In this document: positions 1 through 7,882 of the stretch, in pieces | How the letters are laid out: each line of letters starts with the position of its first letter | Position numbering within the stretch: position 1 is the stretch's first letter | DNA from: Dipetalonema caudispina | Taxonomy: Eukaryota; Nematoda; Chromadorea; Rhabditida; Onchocercidae | Direction of reading: 5' to 3' | NCBI GenBank assembly: GCA_013365325.1 | Contig: JABVXV010000727.1 | Coordinates: 1-12,065 of the forward strand | Length of the DNA stretch: 12,065 nucleotides | The notes under the pieces: model-generated | The model's database searches: none | What the model was told of the DNA's origin: nothing | Seen by the model: only the letters and a program-made list of their open reading frames with translations | Program-made: the position numbers and the translations under genes

Positions 1-119
<119 letters not shown>

Positions 120-531
120 TGATTCTATTGAAAATTGAATATGTTGATTAACTATTACACATTCTCTCAAAATTATTATTTTACATGTAATAATAATTAA
201 ATGCAAGTGTTGTTCTTAAGCTAGAAAAAGTAAAAGTTCAAAACTTTCCTTTGAATAATTTATAAAAAATATAGTAGTAAAATATCATGCATAATTATTC
301 ATTGTTAAAGCATAAATAGACGTAAACAGAATCACTTTTTTTTTCCAACAGAAAATACAACTTTTAACATATTTAATTATACTTATTGCAATATTATTCA
401 TTTAAAATTATATTTTAAATTTCAATTAATTTTAAGCATAAATTTCATATACAAAATTATATAATGCAGAAATTTCATGCACTTCTATGAAATAAAAAAT
501 TACTATATAGTACAAAGTTAATAAAGCATAC
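120..531. other. A+T-rich non-coding stretch, probably intron of the Reeler gene
   Basis: No frame of useful length is seen on either strand. If exon 2 of the minus-strand Reeler gene ends at the GTATGC donor (531-526), this stretch is the beginning of the next intron. A TTTTCTAG acceptor-like site lies on the minus strand near 221-228, but in the phase required the sequence after it meets a stop codon at once. The next exon is therefore more likely beyond the left edge. Confidence 0.5.
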
Positions 532-868
532 ATTCAATAGGTTGATTTATCCAATAGCATTTTTGTCGAACTTCGATATGATATGGTGGAACAGTAAGCT
601 GAAAAAAGAAAGAAAATTAAAAAATAGAATTAATAATTTTCAAATTTAAATGACAAAATTGAAATCATTAAATTTTAACTGGTAGAATAAAAATTCAAAA
701 TATTTTAATTGATTTTATAATCAGGACCTGTAAACCACCTTGATGCTCAACTGCTTCGAGTGGATTCATAGATTCAAAAACAGCATGAATACATGGTGCA
801 CCATCAGGCCAACATATTATCATTGTTATCAGTGATAACATAATAAATATTGCTCGTAAAAAGTGCAT
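532..868 (-). CDS. Secreted Reeler-domain protein, first two exons (partial)
   Basis: Exon 1 (868-728) encodes 47 residues. It opens with a typical signal peptide (MHFLRAIFIMLSLITMIIC), followed by WPDGAPC and ESMNPLEAVEHQGGLQ. Exon 2 (598-532) adds LTVPPYHIEVRQKCYW and INQPIE. The intron (727-599, 129 nt) starts GTCCTG and ends TTTTTTCAG, and the frame is kept across it. The pattern D-G-x-P-C, E-S-M-x-P, PPY-x-I and C-Y-W-x-N-Q-P-I fits the N-terminal half of the extracellular Reeler domain (Pfam PF02014). This domain occurs in reelin-like and ferric-chelate-reductase-like secreted proteins. The ATG at 868 was chosen because no ATG precedes it in frame and the signal peptide starts there. 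Exon 2 probably ends at the donor GTATGC (531-526). Reading through would give a 73-residue protein ending at TAA 520-518, cutting the domain short. The remaining exons should lie left of the window. The precise biological role is not deducible; related arthropod proteins are linked to immunity. Confidence 0.75.
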
Positions 869-880
869 TTTTCGTTGCAA

Positions 881-900
881 AATTTTGTTCTAAAATTAAA
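881..900 (-). promoter_or_regulatory. Probable 3' splice (trans-splice) acceptor of the Reeler gene
   Basis: On the minus strand TTTAATTTTAG ends at 890, leaving a 21-nt leader before the ATG at 868. A pyrimidine-rich TTTTAG so close to the start codon is what spliced-leader addition in nematodes uses. It could also be the end of a cis intron in the 5' UTR. Confidence 0.4.
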
Positions 901-1440
901 ATTTAAAAAAGCAAGTAATTATTGAAATATTTTATCGTCTTCAAAATGATAATAATACTGCAGTGGTTCACGTAGTAAGTATATATATATGCAATACATT
1001 TTTCACGTAACTTACGAGAAGCATATGATAATCGTACTTTATTTGTTCAAAAAACAAACATAAACAAACGTGTCCACAATTTTTTATATAATTCAACAAA
1101 ATGGATTTAAATTATTGTATAAAATGAAATGCTTCTATCGTTAATTTGAATCATTTTTAGAAATAGAATTTTTTTATCAAAAAAAAAATATAAATTTAGA
1201 ACATTTTAAAAAATTATTAAATTACTGAAAAATGGTGAGAACATTTTTTTTTTTTATTTAAAGCTTGCATCAATTATAGTATAAACATGAATGTGATATC
1301 ATTGTAAGATATGTTGCTAAATTATTGTTTATTATTTTCATTTCATTATTATTAATCAAATTTTCAAAATTTCGAAATCATAGATAATCAAATTTAAACT
1401 GTATAACATAAATTTTATAAAAGCTCAAACTTATCCTAAA
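901..1440. other. Intergenic region between divergent candidate genes
   Basis: No coding frame is seen. The region separates the minus-strand Reeler gene from plus-strand candidate exons. It holds a TATATATATATG stretch at about 980-991 and two similar motifs, TTCACGTAGTAAG (about 966) and TTCACGTAACTTACG (about 1003). It also has several GATAA words and a forkhead-like ATAAACAAACG near 1060. These could belong to the Reeler promoter, but each word is common in DNA of this composition. Confidence 0.3.
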
Positions 1441-1449
1441 ATCATTTAG

Positions 1450-1740
1450 GTATGCCTGAATTGTTTGCTTTTGTTGCTCAAATTTTCAACGAAAAAAGGA
1501 TCAAATCGTTGAAGAGAAGTAATAAATGATTGATTTTTTTTTTTTTTTTTTTTCTAAAGTTATATTTTAATTGAAAACAATAATAAATAATAAAATAAGA
1601 AAGATTTTTAATAGAGGAAATGAAAAATAAAAATTAAATGACAGCAATGAAAAGTGGAAGTATATGTTAAGTGTGAAATTTTTTAACAATCGTATTTTAA
1701 ACAAAATTTCAGCCGGTTTCATGGGTATGAAATGCTTGAA
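1450..1740 (+). CDS. Candidate first two exons of a small membrane protein gene
   Basis: Exon A (1450-1518) follows the acceptor ATCATTTAG and starts GT-ATG. It encodes MPELFAFVAQIFNEKRIKSL, then KR, and ends at a possible donor GTAATA (1519). Exon B (1711-1740) follows the good acceptor AAAATTTCAG and encodes GFMGMKCLK, ending at the good donor AAAG|GTAATC. Both junctions are phase 1. The next strong acceptor, AATTTCAG at 2263, is also phase 1, so the frame can continue into the hydrophobic end of the ORF at 2161-2328 (AFFWITFTTIAAATVLMLYE). The fit of phases and splice sites is the only support. I recognise no family. A competing minus-strand frame across exon A (LQRFDPFFVENLSNKSKQFR) is equally protein-like. 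A T20 run (1534-1553) lies in the presumed first intron. Confidence 0.22.
1534..1553. repeat. Poly-T run (20)
   Basis: Twenty consecutive T residues. Comparable homopolymers occur at 5969-5994 (26 A) and 9602-9620 (19 T). They are prone to length errors in sequencing and so could mask frameshifts. Confidence 0.95.
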
Positions 1741-2160
1741 AGGTAATCGATGATAATCGTTTCATACGGGCACCACCCCATTTCTTGCACATATTATAAC
1801 TATTGCTATTAAAATAAATTAGATTTTTAACAATTTTTTTTTTAAAATTTCTTTTTGCAATTTTTAAAATTTTTGACATTTTTTTTTTTTTTAACTTTTA
1901 TTATACCAATAATCGATTCAAGCAAATCATTATAAATAAAAATTTTAATCATTTCCATAAATAAAATACAAAATTATTCATAATGAATGAATAATGAAAA
2001 AATAAAACAAAACAAAACGATGAAACTATTTAAAAATTAATGATTAAAATTTGGAAATAAGTAAGTGGGAAGAAGGAATAATCATAAATCTTATAAATAT
2101 TTGGTGCAATTTTATTAACATAATTTTGAACTTAATTTAAACAAAAAAAAAGAAAAAAAA

Positions 2161-2328
2161 ATGATGAATTCAACAGAATATTTACAAAGTCAGCGAAAAT
2201 TGATCAATATTGAAAGTGATAAGGAATTTCGAAAATTTTTTTTTGATATTCAAAAAATTTCAGCTTTTTTTTGGATTACTTTTACAACTATTGCAGCAGC
2301 AACTGTTTTGATGTTGTATGAATTTTGA
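2161..2328 (+). CDS. Candidate 55-residue single-pass membrane protein, unrecognised
   Basis: A continuous ATG-to-TGA frame encodes 55 residues. The N-terminal half is polar (MMNSTEYLQSQRKLINIESD, then KEFRKFFFDIQK). A C-terminal hydrophobic segment at about residues 33-52 (ISAFFWITFTTIAAATVLML) ends in YEF. A Trp and basic residues precede the segment, as in a genuine membrane anchor. The ATG follows an A-rich leader and no splice acceptor is nearby. A strong internal acceptor, AATTTCAG (ending 2263), suggests that only 2264-2328 may be exonic, joined to the exons at 1450-1740. A GTATGA donor at 2316 could also end the exon early, so the gene may continue. No family is recognised. The frame is better than the A/T-rich background but unproven. 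Confidence 0.35.
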   Translation: MMNSTEYLQSQRKLINIESDKEFRKFFFDIQKISAFFWITFTTIAAATVLMLYEF

Positions 2329-2600
2329 CAATAATTCGAAAAAAAAAAAAAAAAAACAAGAAAATTTAAAATATTATTAATTCAATAAGTACACTACACG
2401 CTCAAAGTTGTCACTTTCATCAATGCTAAAAAAAAATTACACTTGAAGAAATACATTACAAAACAGGTAATTTTGTCATTGACAGTACTCCTTTCTTACA
2501 TTTCCAATATTAAATATTTATATTGGTTATTTGAAACATTTTGATTAATTTTTAAATAAATAAATAAATAGTAATGAAATAATCATTTATATATTAATGT
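2329..2600. other. Non-coding A+T-rich spacer
   Basis: Starts with a long A run just after the small ORF and contains a (AAAT)n stretch near 2553-2570. No gene or convincing signal is seen. Confidence 0.5.
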
Positions 2601-2604
2601 GACT

Positions 2605-2715
2605 TTATTGTTGTTGTTGTTGTTGTTGTTGTTGTAGCAATGGGAAATTTGAACGAGCGAATGATAGATGATAGATATCTTTTTGAAATAAAATTTCAAG
2701 TTTTGGTTCATTTTG
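2605..2715 (-). repeat. (TTG)9 microsatellite at 2608-2634, read on the minus strand as poly-Gln
   Basis: Nine perfect TTG units lie at 2608-2634. On the minus strand they are (CAA)9 in an open 36-codon frame. That frame begins right after an ATCATTTAG acceptor (AG at 2717-2716), reads QNEPKLEILFQKDIYHLSFA then RSNFPLLQ, and ends Q9-TAA. It has no ATG, so it could only be a terminal exon. With the repeat removed the open length is not unusual for this base composition, so the repeat is certain and the exon is doubtful. Confidence 0.55.
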
Positions 2716-2911
2716 CTAAATGATCAAATTTGAAGTAAAATGACTGATTGATAATGGATATTAAATAGCTAAATATAATAATTGCAAAGAGAAGTAAAAA
2801 AAATAAGGAATAAACAAAATTTCACATTTAAATTGGATAACAGATGAGAAATTAAATCAAAATAATTCATCAAGTGATTTCTGATTATTAACTTGAATAC
2901 TTAATCAAAAG

Positions 2912-3380
2912 TGATAATAATATTAATTATTACTATTATTATAGTTATAATTATTATTATTATCATCATAATTATAATAATAATTATCATTATAATTATA
3001 CTAATAATTATTATAATAATTATAATAATAATAATTAATAATAATAATTATTATTAATAATATAATAACAATTACTATATATTAATAATTTTTATTAATA
3101 ATAGTAATAATAATAATAATTATAATTATTAATAATAATTATTATTATTAATAATAATAACTATTATTATTGTTAGTAATATAATAACGATATTTATAAT
3201 TATTAATAATAATAATAATAGTAATAATTACTATTATTACTGATTACTATTACCATTAATAGTATAATGATAATTGTAATTATTAATAATAATAACAATA
3301 ATTATAATTGTAATTATAGTTATAAATAATAATATTTATTACTATTATTATTATAATAATTAATATCATTATTGTTATTA
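2912..3380. repeat. Mixed ATT/AAT triplet field with many inverted segments
   Basis: About 470 bases consist almost wholly of ATT, AAT and ACT/AGT-type triplets that change orientation again and again. An example is AATAATTATTATTAATAATA around 3045. The result is many short self-complementary stretches rather than one clean array. No coding potential is seen. It leads directly into the GTA/GTG minisatellite. Confidence 0.9.
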
Positions 3381-3385
3381 GCAAA

Positions 3386-3610
3386 ATGAGTGGTAGTGGT
3401 AGGAGTAGTGGTAATAGTTGTAGTGGTAGAAGTAGTGGTAATAGTTGTAGTGGTAGAAGTAGTGGTAATAGTTGTAGTGGTAGAAGTAGTGGTAATAGTT
3501 GTAGTGGTAGTATTTATAGTGATGGTAGTAATTACAACAATTCATTTAAAAAAAACGTTCTTTTATTGCTCATAGCGCGATTTAATTATTATTCGATCTT
3601 AGTAAAATGA
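3386..3610 (+). repeat. 27-bp GTA/GTG minisatellite (4 copies) with an open Ser/Gly/Cys frame
   Basis: Four tandem 27-bp units occupy 3395-3502. They are nearly identical; copy 1 has AGG where the others have AGA. In one frame the unit is SGRSSGNSC, inside a 74-codon ORF that starts ATG at 3386 and ends near 3610 in a hydrophobic/basic tail (NNSFKKNVLLLLIARFNYYS). The ATG lies 4 nt after TTGTTATTAG, a possible splice acceptor. A second frame is also open and Val-rich (3390-3575), as expected of a triplet-based repeat lacking stops. The repeat is clear. Translation is unsupported, because the flank is a microsatellite and no polyadenylation signal or related exon is evident. Confidence 0.85.
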
Positions 3611-3804
3611 TAATAATTTTCGTTTATAAAACATTCCACGTATTTAACATTTTTATGTGATGAAAGACGAAGTAATGATGAATTTAATTTGTGGTTTTTT
3701 TGAATTATAACACGCACTTATGCAAATTTTGTGATGTTTTTCATGCATATACTATAAAAGCAAAAAGCAAATTAAATTAAATCTAATTGTAATAATGTCT
3801 AGAG

Positions 3805-4170
3805 ATGCTTCGAATTCCTACCATAATGAAAATATAAATTAAATTGGGTCATACCGCAGAATACTTCGAATTTTGCATTACTAATCAGAAATTTGATTAA
3901 ATTAGACCACAAAATATTTCGAATTCTGTGCTTTCAATTGATCAAAAAATTGATCGAATTAGAACAAACAATATCAATACGATAGAATACTTTGAATGTT
4001 ATTGTATTAATCAAATGCTTCTAATTCTATAGTCTTAATCAAATCAATGATCAAAATAGATTGAAAATTGTCAGTGCAACAAAATGCTTCGAATGCTGTG
4101 CGATCAATCAAACATTTTGAATTTCACACTACTAATTAAAAATTAGACTTAGACCAAATTAGATTAAATT
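3805..4170 (+). repeat. Diverged tandem repeat, about 28/55/70-bp units
   Basis: The motif ATRCTTCGAATTCTG and its variants recur at 3805, 3861, 3914, 3987, 4015, 4084 and 4112. Each is followed by a segment resembling TACTAATCAAA and, in the longer units, ATTGATTAAATTAGACCA. Spacings are 56, 53, 73, 28, 69 and 28 bp, so short (about 28) and long (about 55-70) units are mixed. Copies differ at many positions, which points to an old array. All frames have stops, so it is non-coding. Confidence 0.75.
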
Positions 4171-4178
4171 TTTTGGAA

Positions 4179-4370
4179 ATGATCCATTTTATTTTCTTGA
4201 AGAAATATTTCGCTTATCATTTTTTATTTCTATTCTCAATAATTTCCGATGTCTATTTCAATTATTTTTTGCATGCAGTCAAATTCGAAAAAAAAAAAAA
4301 AATGGTACATTTGACATCGAGCGGTAATTTTTCAGTGATCGAAGAAGAAGAGAAAGCTTTAATAAATTGA
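4179..4370 (+). CDS. Weak ORF, hydrophobic start and acidic end
   Basis: An ATG-to-TGA frame of 63 codons starts with a T-rich hydrophobic stretch (MIHFIFLKKYFAYHFLFLFS). It passes through a poly-Lys tract encoded by an A run and ends SSGNFSVIEEEEKALIN. AATAAA (4361-4366) lies just before the stop. An ATTTTTCAG acceptor (ending about 4335) sits inside the frame, so the last part could instead be a small exon. The hydrophobic half may simply reflect T-rich DNA. No family is recognised. Confidence 0.13.
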   Translation: MIHFIFLKKYFAYHFLFLFSIISDVYFNYFLHAVKFEKKKKMVHLTSSGNFSVIEEEEKALIN

Positions 4371-4740
4371 TGTGAACTAAAATGGAAAGTTGCTATGATA
4401 TAACTGAAGAAAAGAAATGAGAAAATTGAAGAGAAAGAAGTTTTGAAAAGGAAAAGAAAGGTTTAGAGAAAAAAATTTTGGATGATATTTAAAGATAGGA
4501 TGAAATATTCTACAGCGTAAAAACAAATACTTTTAACTCGAAATGGGAACTAAATCATTGAAGTATTTTTAGCAATATTAAAAGGAAATGGGAAATTTTG
4601 AGAGAAAAACAGAAAAATGTTTTAATTTTAAACAAAGAATTGAATTAATTTAATTTTGTATCAATTCAATTTTATCTTCCTTTAAAGTTTATTCATTTTG
4701 ATTTCTCACAAAAAAAACAAGTTATCATTTATTTTTTTTT
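4371..4740. other. Purine-rich spacer, no gene
   Basis: The plus strand at about 4385-4500 is strongly purine-rich (GAAGAAAAGAAATGAG-like). Short Lys/Glu-rich frames arise from that bias and are interrupted by stops. Nothing else is seen. Confidence 0.4.
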
Positions 4741-4962
4741 TTGTCAACAAACGAAAAATTGGCAAAAATTAAAAAAACAAAGAAAAAAGATAAAATTGCG
4801 ACTTTATTCAGTATCATTTTACTAAATATCATTTATTGTTTAGTACTCGTTTACTTAATACTCATTCTATATTCAAATGATTTTAAAAGCAAAAATTCAA
4901 CAAGCAACTTTAGCTTAACTTATTCAATGTTAACGATAGTTTTGTTATATGAAATGGAATGA
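4741..4962 (+). CDS. Weak ORF with one membrane segment, no ATG start
   Basis: The frame opens with Lys-rich sequence (KLAKIKKTKKKDKIA), then a long hydrophobic segment (LFSIILLNIIYCLVLVYLIL), then a polar Ser/Asn stretch. Lysines before the segment suit a membrane protein. However, the frame has no in-frame ATG at its start and no good splice acceptor just upstream. Its 3' end overlaps a minus-strand frame (4945-5073) that looks at least as protein-like. It could be an exon or chance. Confidence 0.15.
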   Translation: MSTNEKLAKIKKTKKKDKIATLFSIILLNIIYCLVLVYLILILYSNDFKSKNSTSNFSLTYSMLTIVLLYEME

Positions 4963-5073
4963 AATCAATTTCTTGGTCAATTTTGTGATGATATCATTTT
5001 GAAATTTAGTTGGTTTTCTTCCTAAATTAACAAAATAATTTCCGGCAACAAGCCCAATTCTTATTTTATTCAA
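4945..5073 (-). CDS. Weak minus-strand open frame, 42 codons, possible terminal exon
   Basis: Read on the minus strand the frame runs RIGLVAGNYFVNLGRKPTKF then QNDIITKLTKKLISFHFI and stops. Its composition is more protein-like than most of the surroundings, with several GC-ending codons. There is no ATG. The only upstream AG is in AAAATAAG (ending 5060), a poor acceptor. It may be an exon relic of a minus-strand gene or noise. No family is recognised. Confidence 0.15.
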   Translation of the reverse strand: MNKIRIGLVAGNYFVNLGRKPTKFQNDIITKLTKKLISFHFI

Positions 5074-5768
5074 TTAGCATTTAAATATTTCGCTTTCTTG
5101 TGAGCAATGTAAGAAATAATTTTAAAAAAAAATTTATGAAATATTTCAAAAAAAAATGTATTTCAATTCATGAAATAAGTGATATATAAAAAAACTTCAC
5201 ATATCATTCCCTTCTATAAATAATTACTCATTTACAATTTATATTAATTATTTGATTACTATATATTATTGGTATCAATCATTCCGCAAAAATTATTGTT
5301 ACATTAACAAATATAACCAAATTATATGAAAGTTATCGCTAAATTTCAATTTTTCAAAGCTTACTTTTATCAAACTAAGAAAAATATAATTTATGAATTA
5401 TTTCGCTTAAATTTTACAAATTAAAAAAGAATTCCAAATTAATTATGCCATAATTACTGCAAATAAACCATAAAGGTGAAAAAATTTTTGTTTTAGAATT
5501 TTATAAACTAAACAATTCATCTTTCCTGATATTTCTTACTTTAAAAAGGACAAAAAAAAAATTATTACGCATAGAAATATATCAAATTATGATGAAACTT
5601 TAAAATTAAAAGTTTTTTTTTTTTCACATTATCAAACAGCAATAACACATATAAATCTGGTAGGGAGGCAAAAAAAAAAATTTAACTAAATAGAAAAAAG
5701 TGATCAAATTTCTGAAGAAGCCTTTTTAATTGCTAGAAAATTCATATATTTATATTGCTCTTTCTTTG
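5074..5768. other. A+T-rich non-coding stretch
   Basis: Nothing supportable is seen apart from poly-A/poly-T runs and a lone TTTTGTTTTAG acceptor-like site near 5497, which is followed by stops in the nearby frames. Confidence 0.4.
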
Positions 5769-6059
5769 ATGAGTGGAAAAAAAAAAAATTTATTTTTATT
5801 TTCCTTAAGTAGTCTGTTTAATGAAGTGAGACGTTTCAAACGTGTTTCCGTTTTAATTTTTGTCTTTCTTCCTTTTTTTTTTCTTTTTTTTCTTCCTTTA
5901 TTACAAAGAAGCAATGTAACAGCGTTAAAAATTTTTTGCATTTTCAACAAATTGTTCTATTGGAAAAGAAAAAAAAAAAAAAAAAAAAAAAAAATGGAAA
6001 AAAACAAAGAACAAAAAAAAAATTTGCAAAATTTTTTTAATTCTTTCATTTTTAATTAA
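5769..6059 (+). CDS. Longest ATG frame in the window; low-complexity, membrane-like, doubtful
   Basis: Ninety-six codons run from ATG 5769 to the stop at 6059. The translation has a mixed start (MSGKKKNLFLFSLSSLFNEV), a basic RRFKR and a hydrophobic stretch of mainly Phe and Leu. Then follow QRSNVTALKIFCIFNKLFYW and a poly-Lys tract from a 26-A run (5969-5994). Long T-rich and A-rich runs lack stop codons in some frames, so the length is weak evidence. The opposite strand also has a 66-codon open frame here. No homologue is recognised and no splice or poly(A) signals favour it. Confidence 0.15.
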   Translation: MSGKKKNLFLFSLSSLFNEVRRFKRVSVLIFVFLPFFFLFFLPLLQRSNVTALKIFCIFNKLFYWKRKKKKKKKKMEKNKEQKKNLQNFFNSFIFN

Positions 6060-7013
6060 ATTATTGCTAAAAATTCAAATTAAAAAAAATGAACGAAACA
6101 AATTAAATAATAAATTCTTTCCGTTCATTGCAATTATACCATTCCGTAAAAAAAATTTCCAAATGTTGCTTTTTTTTTCTTACTGTAAAAATGAATTACT
6201 TTTCAGTTTTTTCAAACTTCCTGAAGTTTACTTTCATGATGGATTTTTTTTTTAGTATTTCCTTAATGAAATATTGTTAACTTAAGTTAATTTTCTCTCA
6301 TGCATTCCTGTTTCAACAAATACTTCCAACATTTAACAAAAATTTTTTCCAAAAAAACTGCTTGTAAATGAATAAAAATTCTATTCTACACGTCTACTTC
6401 AAACTAACAAACATATTAAAATTCAAATGTTTTGAAAAATTAAAATTTAACATTTCAAAAACTTTTTTTTATCAATTAGAAATTTAATTTTATCAATGAT
6501 TTCGATGATTGCACTTTGACCTTATTAGTATGGTTACAATTCTAGTGATCACTTTTTCACATTATAAGCATAAAGATAATTCTATTGTTTACACATTAAC
6601 CTAATAAATTGCAATCTCGTAATTTCCTATGAATATTTCAAAAACTATTCACAATTCTATCAACTAATTAAGAAGTAATATCCATTCCATAACAAAAAAT
6701 CCATCATATCATAATTCTTTTTCTAAAACATAAGGTCTTTAATTAATTTTACAACCTTAATCTTCAAACTTATAGCATTTCCGAAATATTGGATTCTTAA
6801 AATAATTTTTTGTTTTTTTTTTTTTTTTCAAAATGATCATCAATATCATCGATAACTAATAATAATAAGTTAATTACAAGCAAAATAGTTTCAAAAAATG
6901 TTGTACAAGATAAATGTAAATTTAATGGTTTGAAAACATTTCGAACTATGCAAATGAACGAGAAATTTTAATAAGAAATAAATAAAATATTTCGATTAAA
7001 TTATTATTTATAA
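6060..7013. other. A+T-rich region without a convincing gene
   Basis: A frame near 6064-6255 lacks an ATG at its start. Only its end (FFKLPEVYFHDG) after an ACTTTTCAG acceptor at about 6206 looks exon-like. TGCACTTTGACCTT at 6510-6523 resembles a direct-repeat-1 nuclear-receptor site of the HNF4 type. Nothing else is seen up to 7013. Confidence 0.35.
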
Positions 7014-7231
7014 ATGGGACACAAAAAAAAAAAAAAGAAATTATTACTGTTGCAAAATATTTATTCGACGGTGTACCATTTATTGCAAATTTAGTAATTT
7101 ATAGGATAAGATTTGATATATTTTGAACTTTAAATTTCTTTAAGTTGAAAAAGTTTTTTAAATTTTTCGAAACAAAGATTGAAGTATTATTAAACGAAAT
7201 ACCAAAAGAAATGTCATCAAAGCAAGATTAA
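7014..7231 (+). pseudogene. Possible small gene with a frameshift in an A14 run and an in-frame TGA or 51-nt intron
   Basis: A reading frame from 7037 gives EIITVAKYLFDGVPFIANL, then (after a TGA at 7124-7126) LKKFFKFFETKIEVLLNEIP and KEMSSKQD, ending TAA at 7229-7231. The TGA disappears if GTAATT...TTTAAG (7094-7144, 51 nt) is an intron, which is phase 0 on both sides. An ATG at 7014 (MGHKKKK) is out of frame with this. It would be in frame if the A14 tract (7023-7036) had one more base or two fewer. So this may be a real small gene with a homopolymer error, a decayed gene, or chance. No family is recognised. Confidence 0.2.
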
Positions 7232-7339
7232 ACTTCCGTATTTTTTTTTTTTTGCTTACAGGAGAGGATAGTAAAACTGTTTAATTATATTACTTAACAG
7301 CTCTTTATAATTTTAATATTGCCAACCGCTTGATTGACA

Positions 7340-7552
7340 ATTCCTAAAGTTAATTAATATCGATGCTAATAATTAGCAGGTCAGGAATTTAATGATTTTG
7401 ATAGCTTTTAGGTCATATTTATAATATTTAATAATTCTACGTAATTTTAATAATATCGCTAAATCGGTTAATAGCTTAAAATATTAATTAATTGTTGTCG
7501 ATAATAATTAATAATTAAGGAGCTTAATGATTTTAATCTCTAATTTTTTAGT
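7340..7552. repeat. Diverged internal duplication and short palindromes
   Basis: A segment near 7360-7405 (TCGATGCTAATAATTAGC, then TTAATGATTTTGATAGC) resembles a segment near 7498-7540 (TCGATAATAATTAATAATTA, then TTAATGATTTTAATCTC), about 140 bp away. A perfect short palindrome, GCTAATAATTAGC, lies at 7365-7377. AATTCCT and AGGAATT (about 7340 and 7383) form a loose inverted pair. No coding frame is seen. Confidence 0.35.
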
Positions 7553-7574
7553 AATATACAATTTTAATACCTAA

Positions 7575-7816
7575 CCAAACTTGCATTTTCCTGTTGATAT
7601 AATTTTAAAAATAACAAAAAAAAAAAAAAAAAAGACAAGTGGAATATGTCAAATAGTTTCGTGTCCATGTGTGATAAAGAATGATATCTTACTTTTTGAT
7701 ATCACTGATAAGATTTATGATTCATCCAAATTGTCATCATATTGTATATTGTTGATCCATCCATCATGTGGTACATGGTAATCGACAGTGTTGCATGAGA
7801 TGAATGAAAAAATAAA
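7575..7816 (+). other. Possible exon without ATG, followed by AATAAA
   Basis: A higher-GC patch (about 7635-7785) is open in one plus frame. It reads TSGICQIVSCPCVIKNDILL, FDITDKIYDSSKLSSYCILL and IHPSCGTW, then TAA at 7779-7781. It has several Cys residues. AATAAA at 7811-7816 lies 30 nt past the stop, a normal polyadenylation distance. Upstream there is only a long A run, with no ATG and no good acceptor, so the 5' part is missing or the frame is accidental. Confidence 0.2.
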
Positions 7817-7882
7817 TTGTAATCATTAATCAGAAATTAATGGCGAGAATGAATTAATCGGCCAATTTAATGACAATTTTAG

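Noticed and set aside
1711..1790. Structured RNA (miRNA or snoRNA) from GTATGAAA/TTTCATAC pairing and an ATGATAA box-C-like word in a GC-richer patch.
   Set aside because: The stem is only 8 bp, there is no clear box D or guide pairing, and no known nematode miRNA seed is recognised.
2912..3380. CRISPR-like or satellite array.
   Set aside because: No constant-length repeat with unique spacers; it is simple-sequence triplets in a eukaryotic context.
4302..4370. MVHLTSSGNFSV and EEEEKALIN resemble the start of vertebrate beta-like globins (MVHLT..., EEKALI...).
   Set aside because: The likeness is a few residues, no heme-binding His or helix pattern follows, the frame stops at once, and nematode globins do not start this way.
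5750..5950. Minus-strand 66-codon Lys/Arg-rich ORF.
   Set aside because: No ATG, purine-rich complement of a T-rich tract; composition explains it.
7690..7800. Minus frame containing HDGWINNI, reminiscent of YDGWYNN in animal heme-peroxidase (dual oxidase) domains.
   Set aside because: Only about eight residues match, the frame stops soon after without a donor site, and the flanks show no peroxidase motifs.
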